Part shown: piece after piece, positions 9,930 through 19,851 of the stretch
Position numbering within the stretch: position 1 is the stretch's first letter
Layout: each line of letters opens with the position of its first letter
NCBI RefSeq assembly: GCF_040760075.1
Contig: NZ_CP142884.1
Coordinates: 248,001-312,000, forward strand
Reading direction: 5' to 3'
Length of the DNA stretch: 64,000 bases
DNA from: Sphingobacterium sp. R2
GTDB taxonomy: Bacteria > Bacteroidota > Bacteroidia > Sphingobacteriales > Sphingobacteriaceae
Translations under genes and position numbers: made by a program
The notes under the pieces: generated by a model
Databases searched by the model: none
The model's input: the letters and a program-made list of their open reading frames with translations, nothing else
Told to the model about the DNA's origin: nothing

Positions 9930-12225
9930 ATTAAAGTATAGTGTTGGAATAGTAACATTCGTTGCATTCATAGCCTCCTGTTCGTCAACCAAAAATCTGA
10001 AAGAAGGAGAAAGCTTATATGTGAAGGGGAATGTCATCGTTGAGTCGGACACCATTTCTAAGGAAAACAAAGAAAAGATATCAACCCGCCTGGAAGAGGC
10101 CCTGATGCCCAAACCGAATAAACGACTGGCAGGCATACCTTTCAAGCTATATTTTAATAATATGGCTGCAGATTCAGTCGGGAACAACATCATAAAAAAA
10201 TTCTTCAAGAAAATTGGTGAAGAACCGGTGTTGTTGCGGGATGTCAATCGAGAATATAATGAAAATCTATTGCGCAACCGTCTTGAAAATTTTGGTTTCT
10301 TTAATGCAGAGGTGAGATCCGATACATTAGTTGAAAACAAAAAAGCAACGATTAATTATACTGCCAAGCCCAATCTGATATATCGCATACAGTCCGTTAC
10401 ATTTGATGTTGACAGCAACAGTCAATTAGGGAAAGATATTCGTTCGAGTTCTGACCAAAGTCTCTTACAGGTAGGAAAGAACTACAGTTTAGATGTTATC
10501 TTAAATGAGCGTGACCGCATCGATAATGATCTTAAAAATAAAGGCTATTATTATTTCAGCCCAGATTACATCTTGGTTCAGGTAGACAGTTCGAACCGGA
10601 ATAACAAGGTGGATATGTATGTTACAGTTAAAAAAGAGACACCGGCGCAGGCGAAAGTCCCATCCAAGATCAATAAAATTTACATTTTCCCGAACTATAC
10701 GGAAACAAGCTCTGGTTATCAGCGATCAACGCGGAATGCCGAACTATACGATAGCAGCTATTATTTTATAGACCGTCAGCATCTTTACCGGAAGCCTGTT
10801 ATTGCGAACCATATCTTCTTTAAACGGGGCGATATATACAACCGTAATGCCCACAATCAGACCATCAGTCATTTGGTAAATCTCAATAGCTGGAAATTTG
10901 TAAAAAACAATTTTGTCGACAGCAAAGAAGTGCCCAACGCGCTGGATGTCTACTATTACTTGACCCCATTACCCAAAAAGTCGCTTCGGGTGGAGCTTTT
11001 AGGAAAAATGGCTTCGGTATACAATGGTACTGAGGTGAATGTCAACTGGACCTTACGAAATGCATTTAAAGGTGCCGAGCAACTGAGCTTTAATGTATTC
11101 GGCGGTTATGAGACCCAGACGGGAGGATCGGCCGACCTCAATTCGAGTTATTACCGCTACGGGATGGAGGCGACATTGACTTTTCCTCGCATATTGTCTC
11201 CTTTTGGAAAAGTTTCGCCATCTCGGCGCTTTATTCCGAAGACTTATATCAAGGGGCGCTATGAGTTTTTAAATCGCCGCAAAGCTTATACACTAAATTC
11301 GATCGCATTGGATTACGGTTATATCTGGCAAGAGTCTGAAGAGAAGCAGCATGATCTCGCTTTAATGGAGATTACTTATGTTCAGCCTAAAGGCATTTCG
11401 GAAAACTACCAAAAACAAATGGATACCATTCCTGCACTGCGACATGCCATAGACCCGCAGTTTACCATTGGTCCAAACTACAACTTTACGTTTCAAAACA
11501 CCATGAAGCAGCATTTGAAAAATACATTTTATTTCAAAGGCAACTTGGACCTGTCGGGAAACATACTTGGGCTGATCAAAGGAGCAGATTTTAATAAAGG
11601 GAAAACGTTCAAATTGTTTGACGCTTATTTCTCACAATATATCAAGATCAGTGGCGATGGTAGACATTATTTAAAGTTATCGGAGAATTCACAACTTGCT
11701 TCGCGGGTAAGTTTGGGTTTGAGCTATTCTTATGGCAATTCCCGCTCCCTTCCCTATTTAAAACAGTATTATGTTGGGGGCCCTAATAGTATCCGTGCTT
11801 TCGGTGCCCGCGCTATTGGTCCGGGAACAGTTGCCCCTGAAAAGTTGAGCAATGGACTTTTCTTTGCGGATCAAACGGGCGACATTAAATTGGAACTTAA
11901 TACGGAATATAGAGCAAAATTAGCGGGGTTTGTTCATTGGGCCGCCTTTATTGATGCGGGAAATGTCTGGTTGCAGCGAGCGGATGTGAACAAGCCAGGC
12001 GGCAAATTTAGTAAAGATTTCTTAAATGAATTAGCAGTTGGCGGTGGAGCGGGATTACGCTTCGACTTCACTTTCCTGATTGTCCGTACCGATATGTCCA
12101 TACCATTCCGTATCCCCTATCTTCCAAAAGGAGAACGTTGGGTTTTTAGCGATATTGACTTTGGAAGTTCTAAATGGCGTAAAGACAACTTGATGTTCAA
12201 CTTAGCCATCGGCTATCCATTCTAG
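9919..12225 (+). CDS. tamL: TamL, lipoprotein-type BamA/TamA family outer membrane protein
   Basis: Partner of TamB in the outer membrane. The N-terminus is a lipoprotein signal (hydrophobic SVGIVTFVAFIASC, cleavage before Cys), typical of the Bacteroidota TamL variant and unlike proteobacterial TamA. POTRA-like segments follow at about residues 30-290, then an Omp85-type barrel ending in LMFNLAIGYPF with terminal aromatic residue. The barrel holds the conserved motif YYVGGPNSIRAFGARAIGPG. The start at 9919 is chosen over 9895 because AAAGGAG lies just ahead at 9908 and the signal peptide begins there. It overlaps the end of tamB; a terminator follows. Confidence 0.9.
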   Translation: MRVRLKYSVGIVTFVAFIASCSSTKNLKEGESLYVKGNVIVESDTISKENKEKISTRLEEALMPKPNKRLAGIPFKLYFNNMAADSVGNNIIKKFFKKIGEEPVLLRDVNREYNENLLRNRLENFGFFNAEVRSDTLVENKKATINYTAKPNLIYRIQSVTFDVDSNSQLGKDIRSSSDQSLLQVGKNYSLDVILNERDRIDNDLKNKGYYYFSPDYILVQVDSSNRNNKVDMYVTVKKETPAQAKVPSKINKIYIFPNYTETSSGYQRSTRNAELYDSSYYFIDRQHLYRKPVIANHIFFKRGDIYNRNAHNQTISHLVNLNSWKFVKNNFVDSKEVPNALDVYYYLTPLPKKSLRVELLGKMASVYNGTEVNVNWTLRNAFKGAEQLSFNVFGGYETQTGGSADLNSSYYRYGMEATLTFPRILSPFGKVSPSRRFIPKTYIKGRYEFLNRRKAYTLNSIALDYGYIWQESEEKQHDLALMEITYVQPKGISENYQKQMDTIPALRHAIDPQFTIGPNYNFTFQNTMKQHLKNTFYFKGNLDLSGNILGLIKGADFNKGKTFKLFDAYFSQYIKISGDGRHYLKLSENSQLASRVSLGLSYSYGNSRSLPYLKQYYVGGPNSIRAFGARAIGPGTVAPEKLSNGLFFADQTGDIKLELNTEYRAKLAGFVHWAAFIDAGNVWLQRADVNKPGGKFSKDFLNELAVGGGAGLRFDFTFLIVRTDMSIPFRIPYLPKGERWVFSDIDFGSSKWRKDNLMFNLAIGYPF

Positions 12226-12601
12226 GCGACCGATTCGGCTTACGCCCTAGTAACACCAGGCTTGAAATTCATTCAAGCCTGGTGTTTTTTGTGGTCATTT
12301 TACCTAGGTCATACACTTGGAACGATGTTATCGGGTGTTTTTAACTCAGGATGAAATCCTGGCACCCTTTATTATGTCAAAAAACGAGTTATTCCCACGG
12401 CCGGCATTGATTTACTGACAATAATTGATTAAATTCAAGAATTATTTTTTGATCCAAATACATGTTCAGGAAATATCCATGCAGCATTGAGATACAAGCA
12501 CGGATGAGGATAAGCTGGATATACTATATGGCATAAAGCTGCCATAAGGCAACCTGGGCTTGATCGGATAATTAGCGCATAAATAAACAAATAAAGTACA
12601 T
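12226..12601. other. Non-coding spacer between tamL and mdh with terminator
   Basis: It holds a strong terminator hairpin at 12253-12286 (ACACCAGGCTTGAA pairing with TTCAAGCCTGGTGT, then T6). A second weaker hairpin occurs around 12333-12367. No further gene or clear promoter box is visible; the mdh promoter should lie in the last 150 bases. Confidence 0.7.
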
Positions 12602-13540
12602 ATGAAAGTAACTATTGTTGGTGCTGGAGCTGTAGGAGCTACTACAGCGGACAATTTAATCCGTCGGAATGTCGCAGAGGAGATTGTATTGTTGGATATT
12701 AAAGAAGGTTTTGCAGAAGGCAAAGCGCAAGATATGGCACAAACCGCAGCCTTATTGGGTTTTGAATCAAAAATCAAGGGGGTAACGAATGATTATCTTT
12801 CAACTGCTGGTTCTACTGTTGCTGTGATTACGTCGGGCATTCCACGTAAACCTGGAATGACACGTGAAGAATTAATCGGGACAAATGCGAATATCGTCAA
12901 GTCGGTTGTGGAGAACTTAGTGAAACATTCTCCTGATATTATCATTGTCATCGTTTCCAATCCAATGGATACCATGACTTATCTGGCCTTGAAGTCAAGT
13001 GGCTTACCCAAAAATAGGATTATCGGTATGGGTGGAACCTTGGATTCGGCCCGATTTAAATATCAATTAAGCGATAAACTGAATGCTTCCGCTGCGGATC
13101 TTAATGCGATAGTCATTGGTGGTCATGGCGATACGACGATGATTCCGCTGATTAAGCACTCCACGTGGAACAGTATTCCAGTGACTGACTTCCTTACCGT
13201 GGAAGAGCAGAATGAAATAATCCACAAAACCATGGTTGGAGGAGCTACATTAACCAGCCTAATCGGAACATCAGCATGGTATGCGCCGGGCGCGGCAACT
13301 GCTGCAGTTGTTGAAAGCATTGTCCGTGACCAAGGCAAATTATTTACGGCATCCGTTTATTTGGAAGGTGAATTTGGCCAAGAAGATATTACGCTTGGCG
13401 TACCCGTTATCATCAATAAAAAAGGCTGGGATCGGATCGTACCACTTCATTTGGATGAAGAGGACGAAGAAAAATTCCGCAAAAGCGCGGAAGCAGTCCG
13501 CAACATGAATAATGTATTAAAAGAAATTAAAGCCCTATAG
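12602..13540 (+). CDS. mdh: Malate dehydrogenase
   Basis: Interconverts malate and oxaloacetate with NAD in the TCA cycle; cytosolic. The 312-residue protein begins with the Rossmann motif GAGAVGATTA. The substrate loop reads GIPRKPGMTREEL, with the two arginines that distinguish malate from lactate dehydrogenases of the LDH-like MDH type. The catalytic histidine is in GGHGDTTMIPL and the Asp/Arg region in GGTLDSARF. ATG at 12602 is the natural start. It is flanked by terminators and so forms a single-gene unit. Confidence 0.95.
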   Translation: MKVTIVGAGAVGATTADNLIRRNVAEEIVLLDIKEGFAEGKAQDMAQTAALLGFESKIKGVTNDYLSTAGSTVAVITSGIPRKPGMTREELIGTNANIVKSVVENLVKHSPDIIIVIVSNPMDTMTYLALKSSGLPKNRIIGMGGTLDSARFKYQLSDKLNASAADLNAIVIGGHGDTTMIPLIKHSTWNSIPVTDFLTVEEQNEIIHKTMVGGATLTSLIGTSAWYAPGAATAAVVESIVRDQGKLFTASVYLEGEFGQEDITLGVPVIINKKGWDRIVPLHLDEEDEEKFRKSAEAVRNMNNVLKEIKAL

Positions 13541-13550
13541 GCGACAAAAT

Positions 13551-13583
13551 AATAGGCTGTTGTACGCGAATAACAGCCTATTT
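13551..13583 (+). terminator. Terminator after mdh
   Basis: AATAGGCTGTT (13551-13561) pairs with AACAGCCTATT (13572-13582), 11 bases after the mdh stop. The T-run is short, so termination may be partial. Confidence 0.65.
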
Positions 13584-13721
13584 CGCTGCCTCCTCTCCTT
13601 CAGATCTATTATCTTTCCTGTAGTGTCTTTCCATGTCGTAAACCTGCGTCCCTACCTGAAAACGTTGAAAAGGCGGCGGAAAGTTTCTTTTTTGATGGAT
13701 TTTTTGGCTATGTTTGGAGGT

Positions 13722-14165
13722 ATGACAACAGTACCATTTCAATTATTGGATTTACAAGGCCAAGGCACACACATTTTGGTTGATGTAGAAATTTATAGTC
13801 GTTCATTCAAGATGGTGATTGATACAGGTGCTTCTAAAACTGTATTTGATAAAACACAATTGGGCCATCTTTTAGAGGATCAATTGAAGCTTGAACCATC
13901 TGAAACACTATCGACAGGGCTTGGTACTAATTCAATGGAAAGCTTTAACCTAGCAATTCCAAGCCTGAAAATTGGCGAATGGGAGATCAACAAACTAAAC
14001 ACTGCGGTATTGGACTTAAGTTCCATTAATTATGCCTACGAACAGATGAATCTAGATCCAGTGATTGGCGTATTGGGGGGAGATATTTTTGCAGACTATG
14101 GTGCTGTCATCGATTATGCCAAGCGCACCCTAAAATTACGGAGCCGAAAGCTAAAACTTAAATAA
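13722..14165 (+). CDS. Retropepsin-like aspartic protease family protein
   Basis: A protein of about 147 residues carrying the aspartic protease signature VIDTGASKTVFDK near residues 40-52 (catalytic Asp in DTGA). A second hydrophobic-hydrophobic-glycine region, PVIGVLGGDIF, follows near residue 115, as in single-lobe clan AA peptidases that act as dimers. Substrate unknown. The reading frame is open upstream to 13560, but that part looks unlike protein and overlaps the mdh terminator. ATG 13722 follows a GGAGG and matches where family similarity starts; ATG 13695 is an alternative. Its last 15 bases overlap the end of the convergent MFS gene. Confidence 0.75.
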   Translation: MTTVPFQLLDLQGQGTHILVDVEIYSRSFKMVIDTGASKTVFDKTQLGHLLEDQLKLEPSETLSTGLGTNSMESFNLAIPSLKIGEWEINKLNTAVLDLSSINYAYEQMNLDPVIGVLGGDIFADYGAVIDYAKRTLKLRSRKLKLK

Positions 14166-15371
14166 ACGTTTTTGGATGTGGAACCGGAGATAAGCGTAAT
14201 AAACGACTGCTATCATAATACCTAGCCCGCCCATCGCATATAATGTTATCCTCAGGCCACAATAGCTGGCCAGCGAACCGATCATCAATGTGCCGATCGG
14301 GAAAATCCCCTGAAAGGCCATCACGTAATAAGAGATCGCGCGGGCACGATAAATCGGTATGGCGTGGGTCTGAATATAGGTATTGATACTTGACGTTTGC
14401 ATCATCATCGCAAAAGATACCAACATGACATATACGAGCGCCATCTGAAGCATGCTAGAATGCGCTAGAAGCAACAATGCCATGCCCATCAGTGCGGCAG
14501 CTCCCATCACCTGATACCGCAAATTGGTACCAGATTTTAAACGTGCCATATTAAAGGCACCAATCATAGCTCCCAATCCAGCTGCACTTTCAAACCAGGA
14601 AAAGGTGCGTTCATCACCGTGAAACATTTCTTTGGCTATGGCCGGTAGCAACGACGTGTAGGGAATGACAATCAGGCTGGAAAAGGTCATGATGATAATC
14701 AGCGAAGAGATATGTGGCGACCGTTTGAGATAGCGAAAACCTTCGACCAAGCCTTCCCAATTGGTCCCCTTGCTCAGCTGAGCATGAGTTTCGTCGACCC
14801 GCATCATCAATAGCGTAATGATGACAGGGACAAAACTAATAAAGTTAAGTGCAAAGCAGGCGAGTTCGCCGTAAGTACTTAATAAAATCCCTCCTATTGC
14901 GGGTCCCACCATGCGTGCGCCATTGAAAATGGTTGAGTTCAGGGCAATGGCATTCGGCAGATCTTTGCGATCTCCAATCAAATGCATCATAAGGGACTGT
15001 CGTCCCAAAACGTCAAAGGAGTTAATGATCCCTTGTATAAGTCCCAATGCGGAAAGCCATAACACACTCTCCCACTTCAGATACACCACCAAAGTCAAAA
15101 TACCCGCCTGAATCATGAGACCAATTTGGGTCATCAAAACCAATTTATACTTTTTGTGCTTATCAACAAAACTCCCAATAAATGGCGAAAGGATGAGCGA
15201 AGGCAATAAAGAGATGAACTGGACAAAACCGAGCCAGAATACAGAGCCCGTAATTTCATAGACCAACCAGCTAATAGCTATACGCTGCATCCATGTTCCC
15301 ATCAGGGAAATTGCCTGTCCAATAACATGTAAACGAAAATTTCTATATTGGAGCGAACGGAAAACCTGCAT
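14151..15371 (-). CDS. MFS transporter, EntS-like exporter family
   Basis: A 406-residue permease of the major facilitator superfamily with about 12 hydrophobic helices. The N-terminus (MQVFRSLQYRNFRLHVIGQA) and the segment SLMGTWMQRIAISWLVYEIT are typical of the MFS_3/enterobactin-exporter-like subfamily. The loop between helices 2 and 3 reads GSFVDKHKKYKLVL, a form of the MFS motif A. Substrate cannot be told from sequence. It converges on the retropepsin-like gene with a 15-base overlap at the stops. Confidence 0.85.
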   Translation of the reverse strand: MQVFRSLQYRNFRLHVIGQAISLMGTWMQRIAISWLVYEITGSVFWLGFVQFISLLPSLILSPFIGSFVDKHKKYKLVLMTQIGLMIQAGILTLVVYLKWESVLWLSALGLIQGIINSFDVLGRQSLMMHLIGDRKDLPNAIALNSTIFNGARMVGPAIGGILLSTYGELACFALNFISFVPVIITLLMMRVDETHAQLSKGTNWEGLVEGFRYLKRSPHISSLIIIMTFSSLIVIPYTSLLPAIAKEMFHGDERTFSWFESAAGLGAMIGAFNMARLKSGTNLRYQVMGAAALMGMALLLLAHSSMLQMALVYVMLVSFAMMMQTSSINTYIQTHAIPIYRARAISYYVMAFQGIFPIGTLMIGSLASYCGLRITLYAMGGLGIMIAVVYYAYLRFHIQKRLFKF

Positions 15372-15433
15372 ACATTAAAGATAATACTATAATAAAGTAT
15401 AACAAAAAATTAGCCGAAGAGATTCTTTTTTTG

Positions 15434-15441
15434 CAAAGATA
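15434..15441 (-). promoter_or_regulatory. -7 promoter box of the MFS gene
   Basis: On the minus strand TATCTTTG matches TAnnTTTG exactly, about 63 bases before the MFS start. No good -33 box is seen. Confidence 0.5.
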
Positions 15442-15489
15442 ATGATGCAATAGGTGAAAATCGATGCTTCAATAGTGGAATATAATCGA

Positions 15490-15497
15490 TAACTTTG
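15490..15497 (+). promoter_or_regulatory. -7 promoter box of fsa
   Basis: TAACTTTG matches TAnnTTTG, 57 bases before the fsa start. The expected -33 position (15467-15470) reads CTTC, a weak match. Confidence 0.5.
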
Positions 15498-15553
15498 TAC
15501 TGTTATTTTGAACAAAAGAATAATCAAATAATTATCATTCAACACAATACACA

Positions 15554-16213
15554 ATGAAATTTTTTATTGACACAGCGAACCTAGAACAAATCAAAGAAGC
15601 TCAAGATTTAGGCGTATTAGACGGTGTAACGACCAATCCAAGTTTAATGGCTAAAGAAGGTATTAGCGGTGATGAAAACGTAATCAACCATTATAAAGCG
15701 ATCTGTGCGATCGTTGATGGCGACGTAAGTGCAGAAGTTATTTCTACTACTTATGAGGAAATGATCAAAGAAGGAGAAGCGTTGGCGGCTCTTGACAATA
15801 AGATTGTTGTTAAAGTTCCTATGATCAAAGATGGCGTAAAAGCAATTAAATATTTCAGCAAAAAGGGTATTAAAACAAATTGTACATTGGTGTTCACAGC
15901 GGGTCAGGCGTTATTGGCAGCTAAAGCTGGTGCAACCTATGTATCTCCTTTCATCGGTCGTTTGGATGATATCTCTACAGATGGATTGGCGCTGATTGAA
16001 GATATCCGTTTGATCTACGATAACTACAACTATCCAACGCAAATATTAGCGGCTTCTGTACGCCACAGTGCGCACATTCTAGGATGTGCTAAAATTGGCG
16101 CTGATGTGATGACAGGTCCGTTGTCGGCGATCCTTTCCCTATTGAAGCATCCATTGACAGATAGCGGTTTGGCTACATTTTTAGCTGATCACGCTAAAGC
16201 TGCAGGAAAATAA
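15554..16213 (+). CDS. fsa: Fructose-6-phosphate aldolase / small transaldolase
   Basis: A 219-residue TIM-barrel enzyme of the small transaldolase (TalC/MipB/FSA) group, acting in the pentose phosphate region of metabolism. Visible motifs are the start [16 protein letters not shown], the loop [13 protein letters not shown], and the Schiff-base lysine in IVVKVPM (about residue 88). [10 protein letters not shown] and AASVRHSAH are also typical. Whether this enzyme is an aldolase or a true transaldolase depends on a few active-site residues that I cannot assign with certainty. A terminator follows. Confidence 0.9.
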   Translation: MKFFIDTANLEQIKEAQDLGVLDGVTTNPSLMAKEGISGDENVINHYKAICAIVDGDVSAEVISTTYEEMIKEGEALAALDNKIVVKVPMIKDGVKAIKYFSKKGIKTNCTLVFTAGQALLAAKAGATYVSPFIGRLDDISTDGLALIEDIRLIYDNYNYPTQILAASVRHSAHILGCAKIGADVMTGPLSAILSLLKHPLTDSGLATFLADHAKAAGK

Positions 16214-16238
16214 GGTATTTATAGTTCCATATAGCGTC

Positions 16239-16290
16239 AAAACCGATAAGTAAGATGACACAAATCTTAAACTTATCGGTTTTCTTTATT
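16239..16290 (+). terminator. Terminator after fsa
   Basis: AAAACCGATAAGT (16239-16251) pairs with ACTTATCGGTTTT (16271-16283) around a 19-base loop, followed by a T-rich tract. Confidence 0.8.
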
Positions 16291-16484
16291 TTATCAGATT
16301 CCGTATTTTTGTCTTATCAAAGCTTCGGCTGACTAGTGAAAAAGATTTAATTTTTGTTTCATCCAGCGAAGGGTAAAAGGGGAAAAGTGCGATGAATAAA
16401 TTCGTCAGACAGTTTTTAAAACTTGTAAATGACCATAAATTTCTCTTAGTTTGTATTTGATCTAAGGCTTAACGAAGAAAATCC

Positions 16485-16913
16485 ATGGAAGATTCCAACA
16501 CTGTATATCCAGAAATTCTCAAACGAAATAGTTTAAAAGTTACCCAGCCACGTTTGAAGGTACTTGAAATTATCTCCCGTAAAGATTCGGCTATTTCTCA
16601 GCCGGAGCTGGAAAAATTACTGGGCAAGGATATTGACCGTGTTACATTATACCGCGTACTGGCCAGTTTTGAAGAGAAAGGGATTATCCATAAAATCTTT
16701 GACTTACATGGTACGGCCACATATGCCATGTGTTCGACAAACTGTTCAGAACATGATCACCACGACCAACACGTACATTTTATTTGCCGGGTGTGCAATT
16801 CTGTGTACTGTCTGGAAGATATGACTTTACCGAAGGTATCTATACCTGAAGGCTTTAGTCTCGAAGCCATAGCGGTTAATGCGCTTGGTGTGTGCAATCA
16901 TTGCAAAAAATAA
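16485..16913 (+). CDS. Fur family metal-responsive regulator
   Basis: A 142-residue transcription factor of the Fur superfamily. The winged helix covers about residues 8-85 (VTQPRLKVLEIISRK, then DRVTLYRVLASFEEKGIIHK). The metal-binding region holds a histidine cluster (SEHDHHDQHVHF) and two zinc-holding CxxC pairs (CRVC and CNHC), plus a further Cys in VYCLEDM. The sequence does not decide between Fur, Zur and PerR; the His-rich loop and both CxxC pairs are compatible with Fur or Zur. No obvious Fur-box palindrome was found upstream. It is 265 bases from rnr. Confidence 0.85.
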   Translation: MEDSNTVYPEILKRNSLKVTQPRLKVLEIISRKDSAISQPELEKLLGKDIDRVTLYRVLASFEEKGIIHKIFDLHGTATYAMCSTNCSEHDHHDQHVHFICRVCNSVYCLEDMTLPKVSIPEGFSLEAIAVNALGVCNHCKK

Positions 16914-17178
16914 ATCAGGCTATACGAATCTAAAACTATTTGTCGGTTCAAGTGTCTATACATCAGCTATCGGAAGATGCTCCGTTTAGCTCGTTATTGT
17001 CGTGCCAACTGCTGTTTTTTTTGTACCTTGTAGTAATATCGATCTTGCTATCCGACACTCTCACGCTGCTTTCCAGAAGCTGGCTTTGTGCGATCCATTA
17101 CCGCAGGCAGCTAGCGAAAAGCCGAAGGTTGTTGAGGATCGATACAACTAAATAAATAATAATTAAGAAAAAAATTGG

Positions 17179-19311
17179 ATGAAAACAAAAAAAGAAAATC
17201 CATATAAAGAGGTCTTGACACAACTGATCGTCGATATTTTCGAAAAATCAGACAACAAGCCGCTCAACTATAAACAAGTGTCTTCTAAATTGAACCTCAC
17301 AGATAACGACTCTAAAGTCGCTATCGCCGATATTTTACATGATAATGTAAGGAACGGGCTTTTTATTGAAGTAGATAGAGGCAAATTCAATCTGAAGCAA
17401 CTCAAAGTGTATGTCACAGGGAAGGTAGATATGACCGCCGATGGTTCTGCTTATGTCATTCCTGATGACGAATTTGAAAACGACATTTATATTGCTCCAC
17501 GTAAGCTGAGGCAGGCGCTACACGGCGATATCGTTAAGGTACATACTTTTGAAAAAAGAAAAGGTGGCCGTAAAAAAGAAGGTGAAGTGGTTGAAATCCT
17601 ACAAAGGGCAAAGACCGATTTTACGGGAACCATCAGTATCTCCAATAATTTTGCATTTTTTATTGCCGACGATCGCAAGATGTTGCACGACATCTTCATT
17701 CCCTTGGATAACCTGAATGGTGCTAAGGATAAAGAAAAAGTAGTGGTTTCGATTATTGACTGGCCCAGCGGGAGCAAAAACCCTGTTGGGACGGTAAAAC
17801 ACGTTTTAGGCACCAAAGGAGAAAACAATACCGAGATGAATGCGATTTTGGCCGACTTTGGTTTTCCATTGGAATTCCCGAAAAAAGTGGAAGCCGAAGC
17901 CAATAATATTTCGGAAGAAATAAGCAACGAGGAAATCGCGAAAAGACGTGACTTTAGAAACGTGACGACCTTTACAATTGACCCCGCAGATGCAAAAGAT
18001 TTCGATGATGCAATTTCATTTCAGAAACTGGAGAATGGCAATTATGAGATTGGTGTTCATATTGCTGATGTTTCCCATTTTGTGGTGCCTGATACAGAAT
18101 TAGATAAAGAAGCATTCAGTCGCGGCACATCGGTTTATTTGGTAGACCGTGTTATTCCTATGCTTCCAGAGCGCCTTTCCAATGGTGTATGTTCCTTACG
18201 TCCACATGAAGATAAGCTGTGTTTTTCAGCCGTTTTCGAACTGGATGAGAAAGCTAATGTACACGATCAATGGTTTGGGCGCACAGTGATTCACTCGGAT
18301 AGACGGTTTAGCTATGAAGAGGCGCAGGAGGTGATCGAGACGAGATCGGGTGATTTCAGCGAAGAGATTCTGAAATTAAATGAACTCGCTTATATCCTTC
18401 GGGAGCGGAAGTTTAAAAATGGTGCAATTGCATTTGAAAGTGAAGAGGTAAAATTCACGTTGGATGAAAATGGCAAACCTACGGGGGTGTACACCAAGGT
18501 CCGTAAAGATGCCCACAAACTGATTGAAGATTTTATGTTATTGGCGAATCGTAAGGTTGCTGAGTTTATCGGTAAGCAAGGGCGCGGAAAAAACAAGCTT
18601 ACGTTTGTCTACCGTTTTCACGATGTGCCTAATCCAGAAACACTCACTACCTTCTCTCAATTTGCTGCACGGTTTGGCCATAAATTGACCATCAAGACTG
18701 ATAAGGAAACGGCCAAATCTTTGAACGCTTTGATGACTAAAATAGAAGGCAGCAAAGAGCAAAACATGCTGACTTCGCTTGCCGTACGTTCGATGGCCAA
18801 GGCGATCTACACAACGAAGAAGACAAGCCACTATGGGTTGGCATTCGATTATTACACCCATTTTACCTCCCCTATCCGTCGTTATCCCGATGTGATGGTA
18901 CACCGTCTATTACAGTTTTATTTAGATGGCGGCACGAAGGTCAATGCGGAGCATTATGAAAAGATGGCTGAGCATTCTTCGCAAATGGAGAAAAAAGCGG
19001 CTGAGGCAGAGCGTGCATCCATCAAATACAAACAAGCAGAATACTTGCAGGATCAGATTGGCACCGAATATACCGGTATTGTATCGGGCGTGACTGAATG
19101 GGGTATGTATGTGGAGATCGAAGAGAACAAATGTGAGGGTATGGTACGCTTGCGCGATATTACCGATGACTTTTACGTGCTTGACGAGAAAAACTATGCA
19201 ATCATTGGACAACGGAAGAAAAAGAAATTCCAGTTGGGTGATGAGGTTCAGATCCGCGTGAAGAAAGTAGATCTGGATAAGAGGCAGATTGATTTTACGT
19301 TGTTGAGTTAA
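17179..19311 (+). CDS. rnr: Ribonuclease R
   Basis: Processive 3'-5' exoribonuclease that degrades structured RNA in the cytoplasm; 710 residues, slightly short for RNase R but usual for Bacteroidota. Order of domains: N-terminal helical/winged domain (1-75), cold-shock-type domains (about 75-240), the RNB catalytic domain (about 255-590) with the metal-binding cluster TIDPADAKDFDDAIS (Asp residues at about 271, 277, 279 and 280), and a C-terminal S1 domain (EYTGIVSGVTEWGMYVEIEE). Start ATG 17179 follows an A-rich leader. A bidirectional terminator follows. Confidence 0.95.
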   Translation: MKTKKENPYKEVLTQLIVDIFEKSDNKPLNYKQVSSKLNLTDNDSKVAIADILHDNVRNGLFIEVDRGKFNLKQLKVYVTGKVDMTADGSAYVIPDDEFENDIYIAPRKLRQALHGDIVKVHTFEKRKGGRKKEGEVVEILQRAKTDFTGTISISNNFAFFIADDRKMLHDIFIPLDNLNGAKDKEKVVVSIIDWPSGSKNPVGTVKHVLGTKGENNTEMNAILADFGFPLEFPKKVEAEANNISEEISNEEIAKRRDFRNVTTFTIDPADAKDFDDAISFQKLENGNYEIGVHIADVSHFVVPDTELDKEAFSRGTSVYLVDRVIPMLPERLSNGVCSLRPHEDKLCFSAVFELDEKANVHDQWFGRTVIHSDRRFSYEEAQEVIETRSGDFSEEILKLNELAYILRERKFKNGAIAFESEEVKFTLDENGKPTGVYTKVRKDAHKLIEDFMLLANRKVAEFIGKQGRGKNKLTFVYRFHDVPNPETLTTFSQFAARFGHKLTIKTDKETAKSLNALMTKIEGSKEQNMLTSLAVRSMAKAIYTTKKTSHYGLAFDYYTHFTSPIRRYPDVMVHRLLQFYLDGGTKVNAEHYEKMAEHSSQMEKKAAEAERASIKYKQAEYLQDQIGTEYTGIVSGVTEWGMYVEIEENKCEGMVRLRDITDDFYVLDEKNYAIIGQRKKKKFQLGDEVQIRVKKVDLDKRQIDFTLLS

Positions 19312-19373
19312 AAATAAATTTGCAATTATTGGTTCAATGTGCTTATCAAGCTTGTCTGATTGGATATGACAGA

Positions 19374-19411
19374 AAAAGCGGTATAGACTTTAGTCTATAC
19401 CGCTTTTTCAT
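19374..19411. terminator. Bidirectional terminator between rnr and the lipoprotein gene
   Basis: A near-perfect palindrome (AAAAAGCGGTATAGACT pairing with AGTCTATACCGCTTTTT) with a T-run in both directions, placed between two convergent genes. Confidence 0.9.
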
Positions 19412-19431
19412 TTGTATAAGAAATATTGAAC

Positions 19432-19851
19432 TTATTGTTTCGTTCCTTCGAAAGTGAAAAAGACCTCAGTTGCACTTGTCTTTTCTCCCTGACAAAGAAG
19501 GGTTTTATTTTTAACATCAAACAAAAATGTCCCTTCAGGAGAAACGCCTGCTGTTTGAATTGATACGTTCATGTTATTGATAACCTTAAACTCCTTTGTC
19601 GGTATATTTAATGTTTTGTCTCCAATCTCAACCTTGAGGGTGTTGTCAGATACTTTTGTAACCGTCAATATTTTATCAAACATCGGTCCGTTTGTGTTTG
19701 ATAAATCCAACTTTCCCTTATAAGTACCTACAGCAGCATCAATACTGCCACTTGTCGGAACGGTATTATCATCATCTTTCGAACATCCAACAAAAGCGAA
19801 GGTTACCAAAGCCAATACAACCGCATACATTAATTTCATTTTCATTTTCAT
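19432..19851 (-). CDS. Small surface lipoprotein, unknown function
   Basis: A 139-residue protein with a clear type II signal peptide (hydrophobic YAVVLALVTFAFVGC) and the acidic tail SKDDD directly after the lipid-carrying Cys. In Bacteroidota such an acidic stretch is typical of lipoproteins exported to the cell surface. The mature part looks like a single beta-rich domain (GTYKGKLDLSNTNG, then KVEIGDKTLNIPTKEFK) of the calycin-like or LES-type fold often left unannotated. Start codons at 19851, 19845 and 19839 are all possible. It converges on rnr. Confidence 0.7.
   Translation of the reverse strand: MKMKMKLMYAVVLALVTFAFVGCSKDDDNTVPTSGSIDAAVGTYKGKLDLSNTNGPMFDKILTVTKVSDNTLKVEIGDKTLNIPTKEFKVINNMNVSIQTAGVSPEGTFLFDVKNKTLLCQGEKTSATEVFFTFEGTKQ

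Noticed and set aside
13560..13721. N-terminal extension of the retropepsin-like protein
   Set aside because: The extension begins inside the mdh terminator hairpin and has no family match; the start near 13722 fits better.
16940..17155. 71-residue open frame between fur and rnr
   Set aside because: Leu/Ser-rich with no start context or family look; it covers the presumed rnr leader.
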